Shown here in pieces: positions 1 to 8,999 of a stretch of 22,471 nt of DNA. Origin of the DNA: Sulfopaludibacter sp035606355 (GTDB lineage: Bacteria > Acidobacteriota > Terriglobia > Bryobacterales > Bryobacteraceae); contig DATNFO010000016.1 of assembly GCA_035606355.1 (NCBI GenBank), forward strand, positions 1 through 22,471, read 5' to 3'. Position 1 is the stretch's first letter; each line of letters opens with the position of its first letter. The translations under genes and the position numbers were made by a program. The notes below the pieces were generated by a model. The model searched no databases and had not been told where the DNA came from. It saw nothing but the letters and a program-made list of their open reading frames with translations.

Positions 1-501
1 GTCGCCGGGGAACTGATAGCTCTTCAGCAGCTCGCGGACTTCCAGCTCGACCAGGTCGAGAAGCTCGGGATCGTCCACCATATCCACTTTGTTCATCGCG
101 ACCACGATGTACGGCACACCCACCTGGCGGGCGAGCAGGATATGCTCACGGGTCTGGGGCATGGGGCCATCGGTGGCGGCGACCACGAGAATCGCGCCAT
201 CCATCTGGGCTGCGCCGGTGATCATGTTCTTGATGTAGTCGGCGTGACCGGGGCAATCGACGTGCGCGTAGTGGCGGTTGGCCGTTTCGTACTCGACGTG
301 GGCGACGGCGATCGTGATACCGCGTGCTTTTTCCTCGGGCGCGTTATCGATGGAATCGAAGCTGCGGAACTTCACCTTCGGATTGTGCTTCGCAAGCACC
401 TTGGTGATTGCGGCGGTCAAGGTGGTCTTGCCGTGATCGATGTGACCGATCGTGCCGATGTTTACGTGCGGTTTGCTGCGATCAAATTTTTCTTTAGCCA
501 T
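1..501 (-). CDS. tuf: Elongation factor Tu, N-terminal part (cut by window edge)
   Basis: EF-Tu is the GTPase that brings aminoacyl-tRNA to the ribosomal A site in the cytoplasm. The visible 167 residues begin MAKEKFDRSKPHVNIGTIGH. They carry the P-loop GHIDHGKT, the switch I stretch ending RGITI, the DCPGHADY G3 motif and the NKVD G4 motif, all as in typical EF-Tu. The reading frame is open to base 1, so the remaining roughly 230 residues lie outside the window. The ATG at 499-501 is preceded by AAGGAG at 513-518, 11 nt upstream. It lies 26 nt downstream of fusA, the classical last position of the str operon, so it is probably co-transcribed with it. Many bacteria carry a second tuf copy; this window cannot show whether this one does. 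Confidence 0.97.
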   Translation of the reverse strand, partial: MAKEKFDRSKPHVNIGTIGHIDHGKTTLTAAITKVLAKHNPKVKFRSFDSIDNAPEEKARGITIAVAHVEYETANRHYAHVDCPGHADYIKNMITGAAQMDGAILVVAATDGPMPQTREHILLARQVGVPYIVVAMNKVDMVDDPELLDLVELEVRELLKSYQFPGD

Positions 502-512
502 TTGCCACGAAT

Positions 513-518
513 CTCCTT
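513..518 (-). promoter_or_regulatory. Shine-Dalgarno of tuf
   Basis: AAGGAG on the minus strand, 11 nt before the tuf ATG and within the 26-nt fusA-tuf gap. The spacing is slightly long but the match is strong. Confidence 0.7.
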
Positions 519-527
519 ATAAAATTG

Positions 528-2618
<2,091 letters not shown>

Positions 2619-2646
2619 AAAAACGTCTAAACCTGAATCCTTTTCC

Positions 2647-3117
2647 CTACCACCGGTAATGGGCGAAGGCCTTGTTGGCTTCAGCCATGCGGTGAACGTC
2701 GTCTCTCTTTTTAATCGCGCCGCCGCGAAGATTGGCGGCGTCGTTCAGTTCGTTAGCCAGCTTTTCGCTCATGCCCTTCTCCGGACGCGTGCGGGCTTGC
2801 GTGATGATCCACCGCATGGCGAGCGAAGTGCGGCGATTCTGCGGCACTTCGATCGGCACCTGATAGTTGGCGCCGCCGACGCGGCGGGTCTTCACTTCGA
2901 GCAGCGGCTTGGCATTCTCGACGGCCTTCTTGAAGGCCTTCAGCGGATCGTCGCTGGTCCGCTCGCGCAGCTTGTCCATTGCTTGATAGAAGATGGACTG
3001 CGCGGTATTCTTCTTGCCGTCCCACATCATGGAGTTGACGAACTTCTCAACCAGCGTGGAATTGTAGAGGGGATCGGGCAAAACTTCTCGAACGACGGCT
3101 CTTCTTCTGCGTGGCAT
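2647..3117 (-). CDS. rpsG: 30S ribosomal protein S7
   Basis: S7 binds the 3' major domain of 16S rRNA and nucleates assembly of the 30S head, near the E-site and mRNA exit. The 156-residue product has the usual length. It begins MPRRRRAVVREVLPDP and contains the family stretches KFVNSMMWDGKK, VGGANYQVP and RRTSLAMRW, ending in the common HYRW tail. Only 9 nt separate it from rpsL, and the rpsL stop TAG is part of its Shine-Dalgarno-like TAGGAAAA, which suggests translational coupling. In E. coli, S7 represses the operon through the rpsL-rpsG gap; a 9-nt gap is too short to hold that structure, so control here must differ. Confidence 0.98.
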   Translation of the reverse strand: MPRRRRAVVREVLPDPLYNSTLVEKFVNSMMWDGKKNTAQSIFYQAMDKLRERTSDDPLKAFKKAVENAKPLLEVKTRRVGGANYQVPIEVPQNRRTSLAMRWIITQARTRPEKGMSEKLANELNDAANLRGGAIKKRDDVHRMAEANKAFAHYRW

Positions 3118-3121
3118 ACAG

Positions 3122-3128
3122 TTTTCCT
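3122..3128 (-). promoter_or_regulatory. Shine-Dalgarno of rpsG overlapping the rpsL stop
   Basis: AGGAAAA on the minus strand begins inside the rpsL TAG stop codon (3127-3129) and ends 4 nt before the rpsG ATG. The arrangement fits re-initiation of ribosomes finishing rpsL. Confidence 0.6.
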
Positions 3129-3501
3129 ACGACTTGGGCCGCTTGGCCCCGTATTTCGATCTGCTCTGTTTGCGATTGGCTACGCCGGCGGTATCCAGGG
3201 CTCCGCGGATGACGTGATAGCGGACGCCCGGAAGATCTTTCACACGGCCGCCGCGAATGAGCACGATGGAGTGTTCCTGAAGGTTGTGCCCGACGCCAGG
3301 AATGTACGTGGTCACTTCGATCCCGTTGGTCAGGCGGACGCGGGCAACTTTCCGCAGCGCCGAATTGGGCTTCTTGGGAGTGGAAGTGTAGACGCGGGTG
3401 CAAACTCCGCGCTTCTGCGGGCAGCTTTCCAGCGCCGGGCTAGACGTCTTCCAGGCTGGCGGTTTCCGCCCGTGGCGCACTAGTTGGTTAAACGTTGGCA
3501 C
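3127..3501 (-). CDS. rpsL: 30S ribosomal protein S12
   Basis: S12 sits at the 30S decoding centre and contributes to tRNA selection accuracy. The 124-residue product contains CPQKRGVCTRVYTSTPKKPN and the loop RGGRVKDLPGVRYH, both diagnostic. The lysines equivalent to E. coli Lys42 and Lys87 (Lys43 and Lys88 here, counting Met) are present, so there is no classical streptomycin-resistance substitution at these sites. The start is GTG at 3499-3501: it gives the family N-terminus (M)PTFNQLVR and has AAGAGGAAA a few bases upstream. The segment KPPAWKTSSPALESC differs from the more basic version in many phyla. It is the first gene of the str operon, behind a leader of about 230 nt. Confidence 0.98.
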   Translation of the reverse strand: MPTFNQLVRHGRKPPAWKTSSPALESCPQKRGVCTRVYTSTPKKPNSALRKVARVRLTNGIEVTTYIPGVGHNLQEHSIVLIRGGRVKDLPGVRYHVIRGALDTAGVANRKQSRSKYGAKRPKS

Positions 3502-3739
3502 GAATTTCCTCTTGCTCGTTGAAAATCAATTACGTGGCGCAATCCACGACGGCCGGAGCGATACTGCGACTGCCGGCAAAAACCCAATCGGGGTTTAAAC
3601 TAGCGAGGATTACTGCTTCGGACAGGCCCATGATCTACCGGCGTAACCGGCTTAGCAGCGGGGCCTCACCTCCGGCCGGACTCGCCCACGGACGAGTGGT
3701 AGCACAAAGGCAGAAAGCTTGTTCTCGCGAAACTCTCTA
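3502..3739 (-). other. Leader (5' untranslated) region of the str operon
   Basis: This gene-free stretch lies between the predicted promoter and the rpsL GTG. At its downstream end it carries the rpsL Shine-Dalgarno (minus-strand AAGAGGAAA, about 3505-3513). It also contains a short hairpin with a T-rich trailer at 3578-3596 and several GC-rich inverted segments (for example around 3640-3700). No convincing open frame was seen. Leaders of ribosomal-protein operons often carry autoregulatory or attenuation structures, but I do not recognise a known one here. Confidence 0.5.
3578..3596 (-). terminator. Possible attenuator hairpin in the str leader
   Basis: On the minus strand AAACCC pairs with GGGTTT around a CGATT loop, and the right arm runs into TTTTT. 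The stem is short (6-7 bp) and partly A-T, so it could be a weak intrinsic terminator or attenuator ahead of rpsL. Its function is inferred from shape only. Confidence 0.3.
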
Positions 3740-3768
3740 ATGATATCGGAAACACGTTCAGAGTGCAA
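3740..3768 (-). promoter_or_regulatory. Predicted sigma70-type promoter of the str operon
   Basis: On the minus strand TTGCAC (3763-3768) and TATCAT (3740-3745) are separated by exactly 17 nt. Each hexamer matches the housekeeping consensus at four or five of six positions. It lies in the only gap upstream of rpsL, and transcription would start near 3733, about 230 nt before the GTG. Confidence 0.55.
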
Positions 3769-3845
3769 CAACGCAGTGGTGCTTTTGACAATTGGAGAGG
3801 AATGTGTGGCTTAGCAAACCCTTCGATGCGCTCAGAAGCCGCCTG

Positions 3846-4712
3846 TCACCGGCGGCGGCGCAGCCGCGAAAGCGCGATCAGACCAAATCCGCCGGCCATC
3901 AGGAAGACGGGACCCGGTTCGGGAGCGGAGTTCGTTTGCAGGAGTGCGGCGACCTCAGCCTCCGGCTGCGTTCCGTACGCCGCCTGTACGTTGTTGAACG
4001 TTACGTTTTGAGTCGTCAGCCCGTAGAGCAAGAACTTAGCGGTCTCGTAAACGAACGGATAATTGCCCGTGATGTTCCCGTTCGACACGGGAGCGAGGCC
4101 AGACTGTGGAGCAAGTCCGTTTACGGGGTTCCCGACACTGCCGCCGTTAAACAATCCCCAACCAGCGTCGCCGACAGCGTAGTCTTGAGTAAACCCTGTA
4201 AGCAACCCCTTGGAAGAGGCAGTATATGCAGCTTCCCACCCGCTGGACACCGTCGGGCTGCAAAGGGAATTCAAAGTCTCCTGCTTCTTGCCGGCCTGCC
4301 CCACACCGCTCCCACATATATCGACGCCTTGGGTGCCCGTCGTGACCGTGGTTGTCCCGAGGGAGGAAAGTGTTCCGAGGGTCGCCGTAGCCGACAGCAT
4401 ACCGATAGGATTGGCGATTTTCACCCCGCTGCTGTTCTGAATGTCGAAGAAGAGCCCCAGAGTGATCTGCGAGGATTGATTTGCGGGACTCGTGGAAGTA
4501 TTGCTGACATTCATAGTGATGAGATAGCAGGATGCTGACCCTCCGCAGTGGGAAGTATCCGTGTCAGTGCTGACCGTAAAATCCGCTTCACCACTCAAAA
4601 GACCGTACTTTGGGTCGTTCGTGCTCCATAGGTATGTCGAGGCGTGCGCCACAGAGTGCGCCAGTAAGATAGCCGCAGTGAACGTCAGAAGTTTGGTTCG
4701 GGAGATCAGCAT
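3846..4712 (-). CDS. PEP-CTERM sorting domain protein (exported, function unknown)
   Basis: This 288-residue protein is probably exported and then processed by an exosortase. It has an N-terminal signal peptide (basic MLISRTK, hydrophobic TFTAAILLAHS, cleavage near VAHAS). The body is Ser/Thr/Gly-rich with four or more cysteines (CGGSASC, DICGSG, NSLCSP), as in extracellular beta-rich proteins. The C-terminus shows the PEP-CTERM tripartite signal: APEPGP at about 263-268, the hydrophobic segment VFLMAGGFGLIAL, then the basic tail SRLRRRR. The middle has no domain I recognise; the family is typically surface- or matrix-associated. It stands alone between the str operon and an Ig-repeat remnant, and no exosortase gene is in the window. 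The SD before the ATG is weak (GAGGG close to the start), so the start is less certain than the C-terminus. Confidence 0.85.
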   Translation of the reverse strand: MLISRTKLLTFTAAILLAHSVAHASTYLWSTNDPKYGLLSGEADFTVSTDTDTSHCGGSASCYLITMNVSNTSTSPANQSSQITLGLFFDIQNSSGVKIANPIGMLSATATLGTLSSLGTTTVTTGTQGVDICGSGVGQAGKKQETLNSLCSPTVSSGWEAAYTASSKGLLTGFTQDYAVGDAGWGLFNGGSVGNPVNGLAPQSGLAPVSNGNITGNYPFVYETAKFLLYGLTTQNVTFNNVQAAYGTQPEAEVAALLQTNSAPEPGPVFLMAGGFGLIALSRLRRRR

Positions 4713-4766
4713 GAGCCCTCGGAGAATATGTACGTAACTTTACCATCGCGTACACCTGTTTGCGGC

Positions 4767-4784
4767 CTCCTGTCCCCGCAGGAG
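4767..4784. repeat. Short perfect inverted repeat upstream of the PEP-CTERM gene
   Basis: CTCCTG and CAGGAG flank the 6-nt spacer TCCCCG, 55-72 nt upstream of the PEP-CTERM ATG. It could be a 5' UTR hairpin or an operator; nothing else supports either. Confidence 0.35.
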
Positions 4785-4824
4785 CGTACCATCACTTCCC
4801 GCCAGTCCTTAGTGTTAACTATAG

Positions 4825-5088
4825 TTAGTCGCGGCTGTCCGAATGTGAATTAAAGCCAGTGATCAACGTGTAAATGCGGTTGAAACGCAGTCCCCGTCGC
4901 GGAGGCGCCAGCCACTGAATGGTCTCAGCGTCCGAACTCGTAGTACCGTAGTTGCCGTCGCCATTGTATTCGGGCCATACAGCGCCGGGGTAGAACGCCG
5001 TGAGTGCGAATGCGCCGTCTTGCGCGAAGCTCGTGGTGCACGCGGAAGTTCCGCTTACAGTGCGGACGCTATATCCCGGCGCGTTGAT
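4825..5088 (-). pseudogene. Decayed fragment of an Ig-like repeat domain
   Basis: This frame reads INAPGYSVRTVSGTSACTTSF, then AQDGAFALTAFYPG, then EYNGDGNYGTTSSDAET, before running into unrelated sequence and a TAA at 4825-4827. The first part closely matches the B-type Ig repeat of the neighbouring large protein (NAPGC...CTTAFAQVGAFALTASYSGD, coded near 7780-7890). The second part matches a different repeat, YSGDGNYGTATSDAES (coded near 6870-6920). The similarity is also clear at DNA level. It has no start codon of its own, an in-frame TAG lies at 5122-5124 just upstream, and it is out of frame with the large gene that ends at 5118. It is therefore a remnant, probably from recombination between repeats or from a lost paralogue. 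Confidence 0.75.
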
Positions 5089-5117
5089 TCGGTTGTGTGT
5101 CTTACTAAAGCGGCTGG

Positions 5118-8100
5118 TTACCTAAAGTTAATGGCGACGGTGCTAGCTGGAACGCCGTCCACCGAAAGGACGACGGCTGCGGGCCCGGTGGGGACCATTG
5201 GAGGGATCAGCAAATTGACCTGGTCCAGGCCGGCGAAGTCCGGCTGCGGACCCGCATAGACCACGACAGCGGGGGTGCCGCCGATGGTGCACGTCACGCC
5301 GGACGTGAAATGGCGGATGCCGGTGCCGTAAAGAGTAAGGTAGACCGAGTCGCCGGGTTCGGCCAAGCCGATCGGCTCGGTAAGGGTCACCGGGGGTTCG
5401 GAGGTACCATCCCGGTGGTACCGCACAGCCTGACCTACGGGAGCACCCTGCCCGGAGGCGTCCGCCGTGAACAACCCGGAAGCAGTCGTGCCAACTACAA
5501 TTGGCGTAGAAAGCGTCGTTCCTCTCGCCGTGGTGAGGAACAGGGTCGCGGGACCTTTTGCCAGGCCACCCGGAAGGCGAATTTCCGCCTGATTCGGTGA
5601 AACAAAGAAGATCCCGCCCGCCAGGACCGCCCCAGAGGCGTCCGCGAGCTTGACCGAAACGCCTCCCAGTGAAGGCACCGCGTCCGGGGAAGAAACCGAA
5701 TCGACTGCGATGCCGGACGCGAATACGGAGACGATTTCATCCGGAGCGACCGCTCCCTGTGCGTAAGAAGCCGCATTCGTCACCGCTACGAGGCTGAAAA
5801 CAGGAGAGTTGCTGGGCAGGAAATTGGCGTCTCCGGAATACACGGCGATCACGGAGGAGTTCGCCGCTGCCGCCGCCGATGCCATGCCGCCGGAAAGTTC
5901 GGCGGTCGCGATGAGGACGCCCGAGGTTCCGTCGATGAATCGAACGGTTCCGGTCGGCGTCCCCGAACCGGGCGCAGCGGCGACAACACTGGCGGCCATT
6001 CCGTCCGCGGCGGCAGACCCGGCAGTCCGGGTGGAAGCCTTGGCGACGGTGATCGCGACAGAGTTCGAGGTAGCCGCACTCCACAACGAATCGCCGGCCC
6101 AAGTCGCCGAGATCAGGTGCATTCCGGCGGCTGCCGGGCAATGTAGGAACGAACCCAATTTCGTCAAAGCCCTTATGCTGCTGATGTTTACACCACCATC
6201 CCAAAGCTGTATGTCGCCGGTGGGCGCATCATCGCCGGGCGCCGTCAACTGCGCCGTCAGCGTGACCGGCTGGCCGTAAACGATGTTTGTCGCGGATGCC
6301 GCAAGGGTGAGACTCGCCGCGGATTTCGAAACTGTCTGCGTCAGGTTTCCCGTCGCCGCAGGGTAGGTTGCATCGCCGGAATAGGAGGCGATCACGGAGT
6401 GGCTGCCGGACGCGAGACTCGCGGAGATGGTCGCCGTCGCGGCGGTAAGCGCGAAATTGCCCAGAGTGACGCCATCGGCGGCGACGACGACTCTGCCGGT
6501 CGGTGTCGTGCTTCCGGCGTTCGGAGTCACGTAGACGGTGATGAGGATGGGCTGCCCGGCCGTCGCGGGATTGTGATCGCTGGTTACCATCACGAGTGCG
6601 CGGGGTTGGGCAACGGCGGTGGGGACCGAAGTGCTCGGGGCGAAATTCGAATCGCCCGTATAGCTTGCGGTGATCGTCCCCGTCTGCGTCGCGCTGGTAA
6701 GAGTGGCAACACCTCCTTGCAGGGGAACGGTTGCGAAAACGGCGCCTCCCGTCAGGAACTGTACGTTGCCCGAGGGCACTCCTGCCCCCGGCGGCGTCAC
6801 CGACACGGCGGCAATAAAAGGTCCGCCGGTCTGAGCGGAGAGTGCGACCGCGGTGCCGGCACGGGAGACGGTAATCGATTCGGCATCCGACGTTGCCGTC
6901 CCGTAGTTTCCGTCCCCGCTATATGTGACGGTGATCGCGTGGGTGCCCGCGCGCAGAGGAACCGAAAGCGGGAGCGAGGCCCGGCCGCCCGTCCCAAGAG
7001 GTACATTGCCAAGGGGAATTGCGGAATCGGAGAAAGTGACTGACCCTGAAGGCGACGGCAAGCCCGAAGCGCCGAGGACCAGAGCGGTCAGCGTCGCCGA
7101 TGCGCCATAAACCTGTCCGCCGAGGTTCGCACCCGCGTAAACTGAGGCGGCGGCATGAGCAACCGCGACCTGCATAGTGGCTGTCGCCGGACTGGTGTTG
7201 CTATCGCCAGCGTAGGTGACTCCAATCGAGACCGTTCCAAGCTGGGCGAAGGTAATGCCACAAGAAGCGGTGCGGTTCTGCAGCGTCAGCCTGGCGCATC
7301 CGGGTATCGGAATTCCGAGACTGGTGAAGGCGACTGTGCCTTCCAGCGGAGCGTCAGCGTAATTCGCAAGTGCGACAGTGGCTTTCAACGTGACGGGCTG
7401 ATTCAATTGCGCGGCAGTGGAGGCAATGGCGACCGATGTCGCCACTCTTGCGACCGAAAGGCTCAGCGTCGCGCTGGCGGATTGGTAATTCGCGTCGCCT
7501 ACGTACGACGTGGTGATGTTGTGCGTCGCGGCCATGAGCGACGGCACTGTCAGATAGGCGTGTCCATCGCTGCCCACGGGCGCGCTTCCGAGCGCCAGCG
7601 GGAAATCGGCGAATGTCACCGAACCGGTAGCGGCGGGCGCGCTATCGACGCGCAGCACGAGCGCGTCAAGCGTGACGGAATCGCCATACAGCGGCGCGAT
7701 GGGCGTCGCCGCAAGATAGACGGACGGAGCGACCTTTCCAACGTTCATGGGTAGCGACGCGTTAGCCGCGGAGATGTTGGCATCGCCGGAGTAGGACGCG
7801 GTGAGAGCGAATGCGCCGACTTGCGCGAAAGCCGTGGTGCACGCCGCGATCCCGTTTGCGACGGGCACGCTGCTGCATCCCGGCGCGTTAAAAGTCACCC
7901 AGCCGGTTGGCACGACAGGCGCGAAGTTGCTGGGCGTTACGACGGCTTTCACGGTGACGGGCTGCCCGATCTGCGCGGGCGTGGCAGCGAGCGACACCGT
8001 CGCGGCCACTTTCCCCACCGCGAGCGTGATGGCGGTTGCGGCGGCGGACTGGTAATTTGCGTCGCCCGCATAGCTCGCGACGACGGAGTGCGACCCCGCG

Positions 8101-8927
8101 GCAAAGAGCGGCACGAGCAGGCGGGCTCGGCCATCGGCGCCCAACACGGCGCTGCCGAGCGTCGCCGCGCCTTCGGTGAATGTCACGCTTCCTGCCGGCG
8201 CGGGTCCCGACTGAGCACCGAGAACGAGCGCGGTCAAGGTAACGGCTTCGCCGTAAAGAATTGATGCAGGCGCGGCGGCCAAGTATGCCGCCGGAGCAAG
8301 CTTGCCGACCGTAACGCCAACCGACCCCGAGCCGGCGAGCACGTTGGAGTCTCCCGAGTATGCGGCTGTTATCGTGGCCGCGCCCACTTGGGTGAACGTC
8401 GCGGTGCAGTGCGCGACTCCGTTCTGCAGCGCGACCGCCCCGCATCCCGGCCGATCGAAAGCGACACTGCCCGTCGGCACGACCGCGGCCCAATTCGCGG
8501 GCGAAACGACGGCTGTCACCGTGACCGGCTGCCCGATCTGCGGCGGCGGCGAGGAAAGCGTGACGACGCTGCCGGCTTGAGCGACGGTGACGCTCAGCGC
8601 CTGAGGGCACGGATTGTAGTTCGCGTCTCCGGAATAGGAGCCGCCGAAGGATATCGGTCCCGCCGGGAAGACCGGTACTCTAAGGCTGCCGTGACCGGTG
8701 GAGTCGAGAGTCGCAACGGCCGAGCCACCGCTCCAGGAGACGGTGACCGTGCCGGTCGGGATCGGTGAATCCGCGCCCATGACGAGCACACCGATGCTCA
8801 GCGCGTCGCCGTACAACGGATTGGCGGGCGCAGCCGCCATGTACAGTCGCGACACGAGTTTTGCGTCGGCGGCGGAAACAGGCGCGACGAGGGACAAGGC
8901 GAACGTGAGAAGGACAAGCGGTCGCAT
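5118..8927 (-). CDS. Secreted Ig-like repeat protein with Solibacter-type C-terminal domain
   Basis: A 1269-residue secreted protein, probably extracellular and adhesive or structural. It begins with a signal peptide (MRPLVLLTFALSLVAPVSA, cleavage before ADAK). About residues 25-1040 form 11 tandem bacterial Ig-like (Big_3-type) repeats, each ending in a YSGDxNY-like motif. The first seven alternate between type A (LYGDxVTLxALVLG, PTGSVTF) and type B (QIGQPVTVxAVV, PGC...C...FxQVG). Each of the three B domains holds a Cys pair that could form a disulfide. Residues from about 1044 match the uncharacterised TIGR03437 domain: NAASYAQGAVAPDEIVSVFASG, a VSPNQAEIRLP strand, then GGTPAVVVYAGPQPDFAGLDQVN. 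That domain is expanded in Solibacter relatives. It follows the ADOP gene by 72 nt in the same direction and may share its transcript. No Shine-Dalgarno is clear before the ATG. The ligand is unknown. Confidence 0.88.
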   Translation of the reverse strand: MRPLVLLTFALSLVAPVSAADAKLVSRLYMAAAPANPLYGDALSIGVLVMGADSPIPTGTVTVSWSGGSAVATLDSTGHGSLRVPVFPAGPISFGGSYSGDANYNPCPQALSVTVAQAGSVVTLSSPPPQIGQPVTVTAVVSPANWAAVVPTGSVAFDRPGCGAVALQNGVAHCTATFTQVGAATITAAYSGDSNVLAGSGSVGVTVGKLAPAAYLAAAPASILYGEAVTLTALVLGAQSGPAPAGSVTFTEGAATLGSAVLGADGRARLLVPLFAAGSHSVVASYAGDANYQSAAATAITLAVGKVAATVSLAATPAQIGQPVTVKAVVTPSNFAPVVPTGWVTFNAPGCSSVPVANGIAACTTAFAQVGAFALTASYSGDANISAANASLPMNVGKVAPSVYLAATPIAPLYGDSVTLDALVLRVDSAPAATGSVTFADFPLALGSAPVGSDGHAYLTVPSLMAATHNITTSYVGDANYQSASATLSLSVARVATSVAIASTAAQLNQPVTLKATVALANYADAPLEGTVAFTSLGIPIPGCARLTLQNRTASCGITFAQLGTVSIGVTYAGDSNTSPATATMQVAVAHAAASVYAGANLGGQVYGASATLTALVLGASGLPSPSGSVTFSDSAIPLGNVPLGTGGRASLPLSVPLRAGTHAITVTYSGDGNYGTATSDAESITVSRAGTAVALSAQTGGPFIAAVSVTPPGAGVPSGNVQFLTGGAVFATVPLQGGVATLTSATQTGTITASYTGDSNFAPSTSVPTAVAQPRALVMVTSDHNPATAGQPILITVYVTPNAGSTTPTGRVVVAADGVTLGNFALTAATATISASLASGSHSVIASYSGDATYPAATGNLTQTVSKSAASLTLAASATNIVYGQPVTLTAQLTAPGDDAPTGDIQLWDGGVNISSIRALTKLGSFLHCPAAAGMHLISATWAGDSLWSAATSNSVAITVAKASTRTAGSAAADGMAASVVAAAPGSGTPTGTVRFIDGTSGVLIATAELSGGMASAAAAANSSVIAVYSGDANFLPSNSPVFSLVAVTNAASYAQGAVAPDEIVSVFASGIAVDSVSSPDAVPSLGGVSVKLADASGAVLAGGIFFVSPNQAEIRLPGGLAKGPATLFLTTARGTTLSTPIVVGTTASGLFTADASGQGAPVGQAVRYHRDGTSEPPVTLTEPIGLAEPGDSVYLTLYGTGIRHFTSGVTCTIGGTPAVVVYAGPQPDFAGLDQVNLLIPPMVPTGPAAVVLSVDGVPASTVAINFR
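5808..8855 (-). repeat. Eleven tandem Ig-like repeat units within the secreted protein
   Basis: The units are about 90-100 codons each, recognisable by the terminal motifs YSGDANY, YSGDSNV, YAGDANY, YSGDANI, YVGDANY, YAGDSNT, YSGDGNY, YTGDSNF, YSGDATY, WAGDSLW and YSGDANF. The first seven form an A-B-A-B-A-B-A series, a two-domain super-repeat; the last four are more divergent single types. Boundaries are approximate. Confidence 0.8.
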
Positions 8928-8999
8928 GCGCGCGCAGAGATAGTGCGCGAAGGGCCGGCTTTCTCTCGGATATTGCGCCTGGCCGGCTGCGGCAACAAG

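Noticed and set aside
3785..3790. TTGACA on the plus strand as a promoter -35 box
   Set aside because: No -10-like hexamer occurs 15-19 nt downstream and no plus-strand gene follows.
4780..4800. Possible sigma54 site (TGGTAC...TGCGG on the minus strand) upstream of the PEP-CTERM gene
   Set aside because: The GG-to-GC spacing is off by one base from the strict -24/-12 rule, so the match is not credible.
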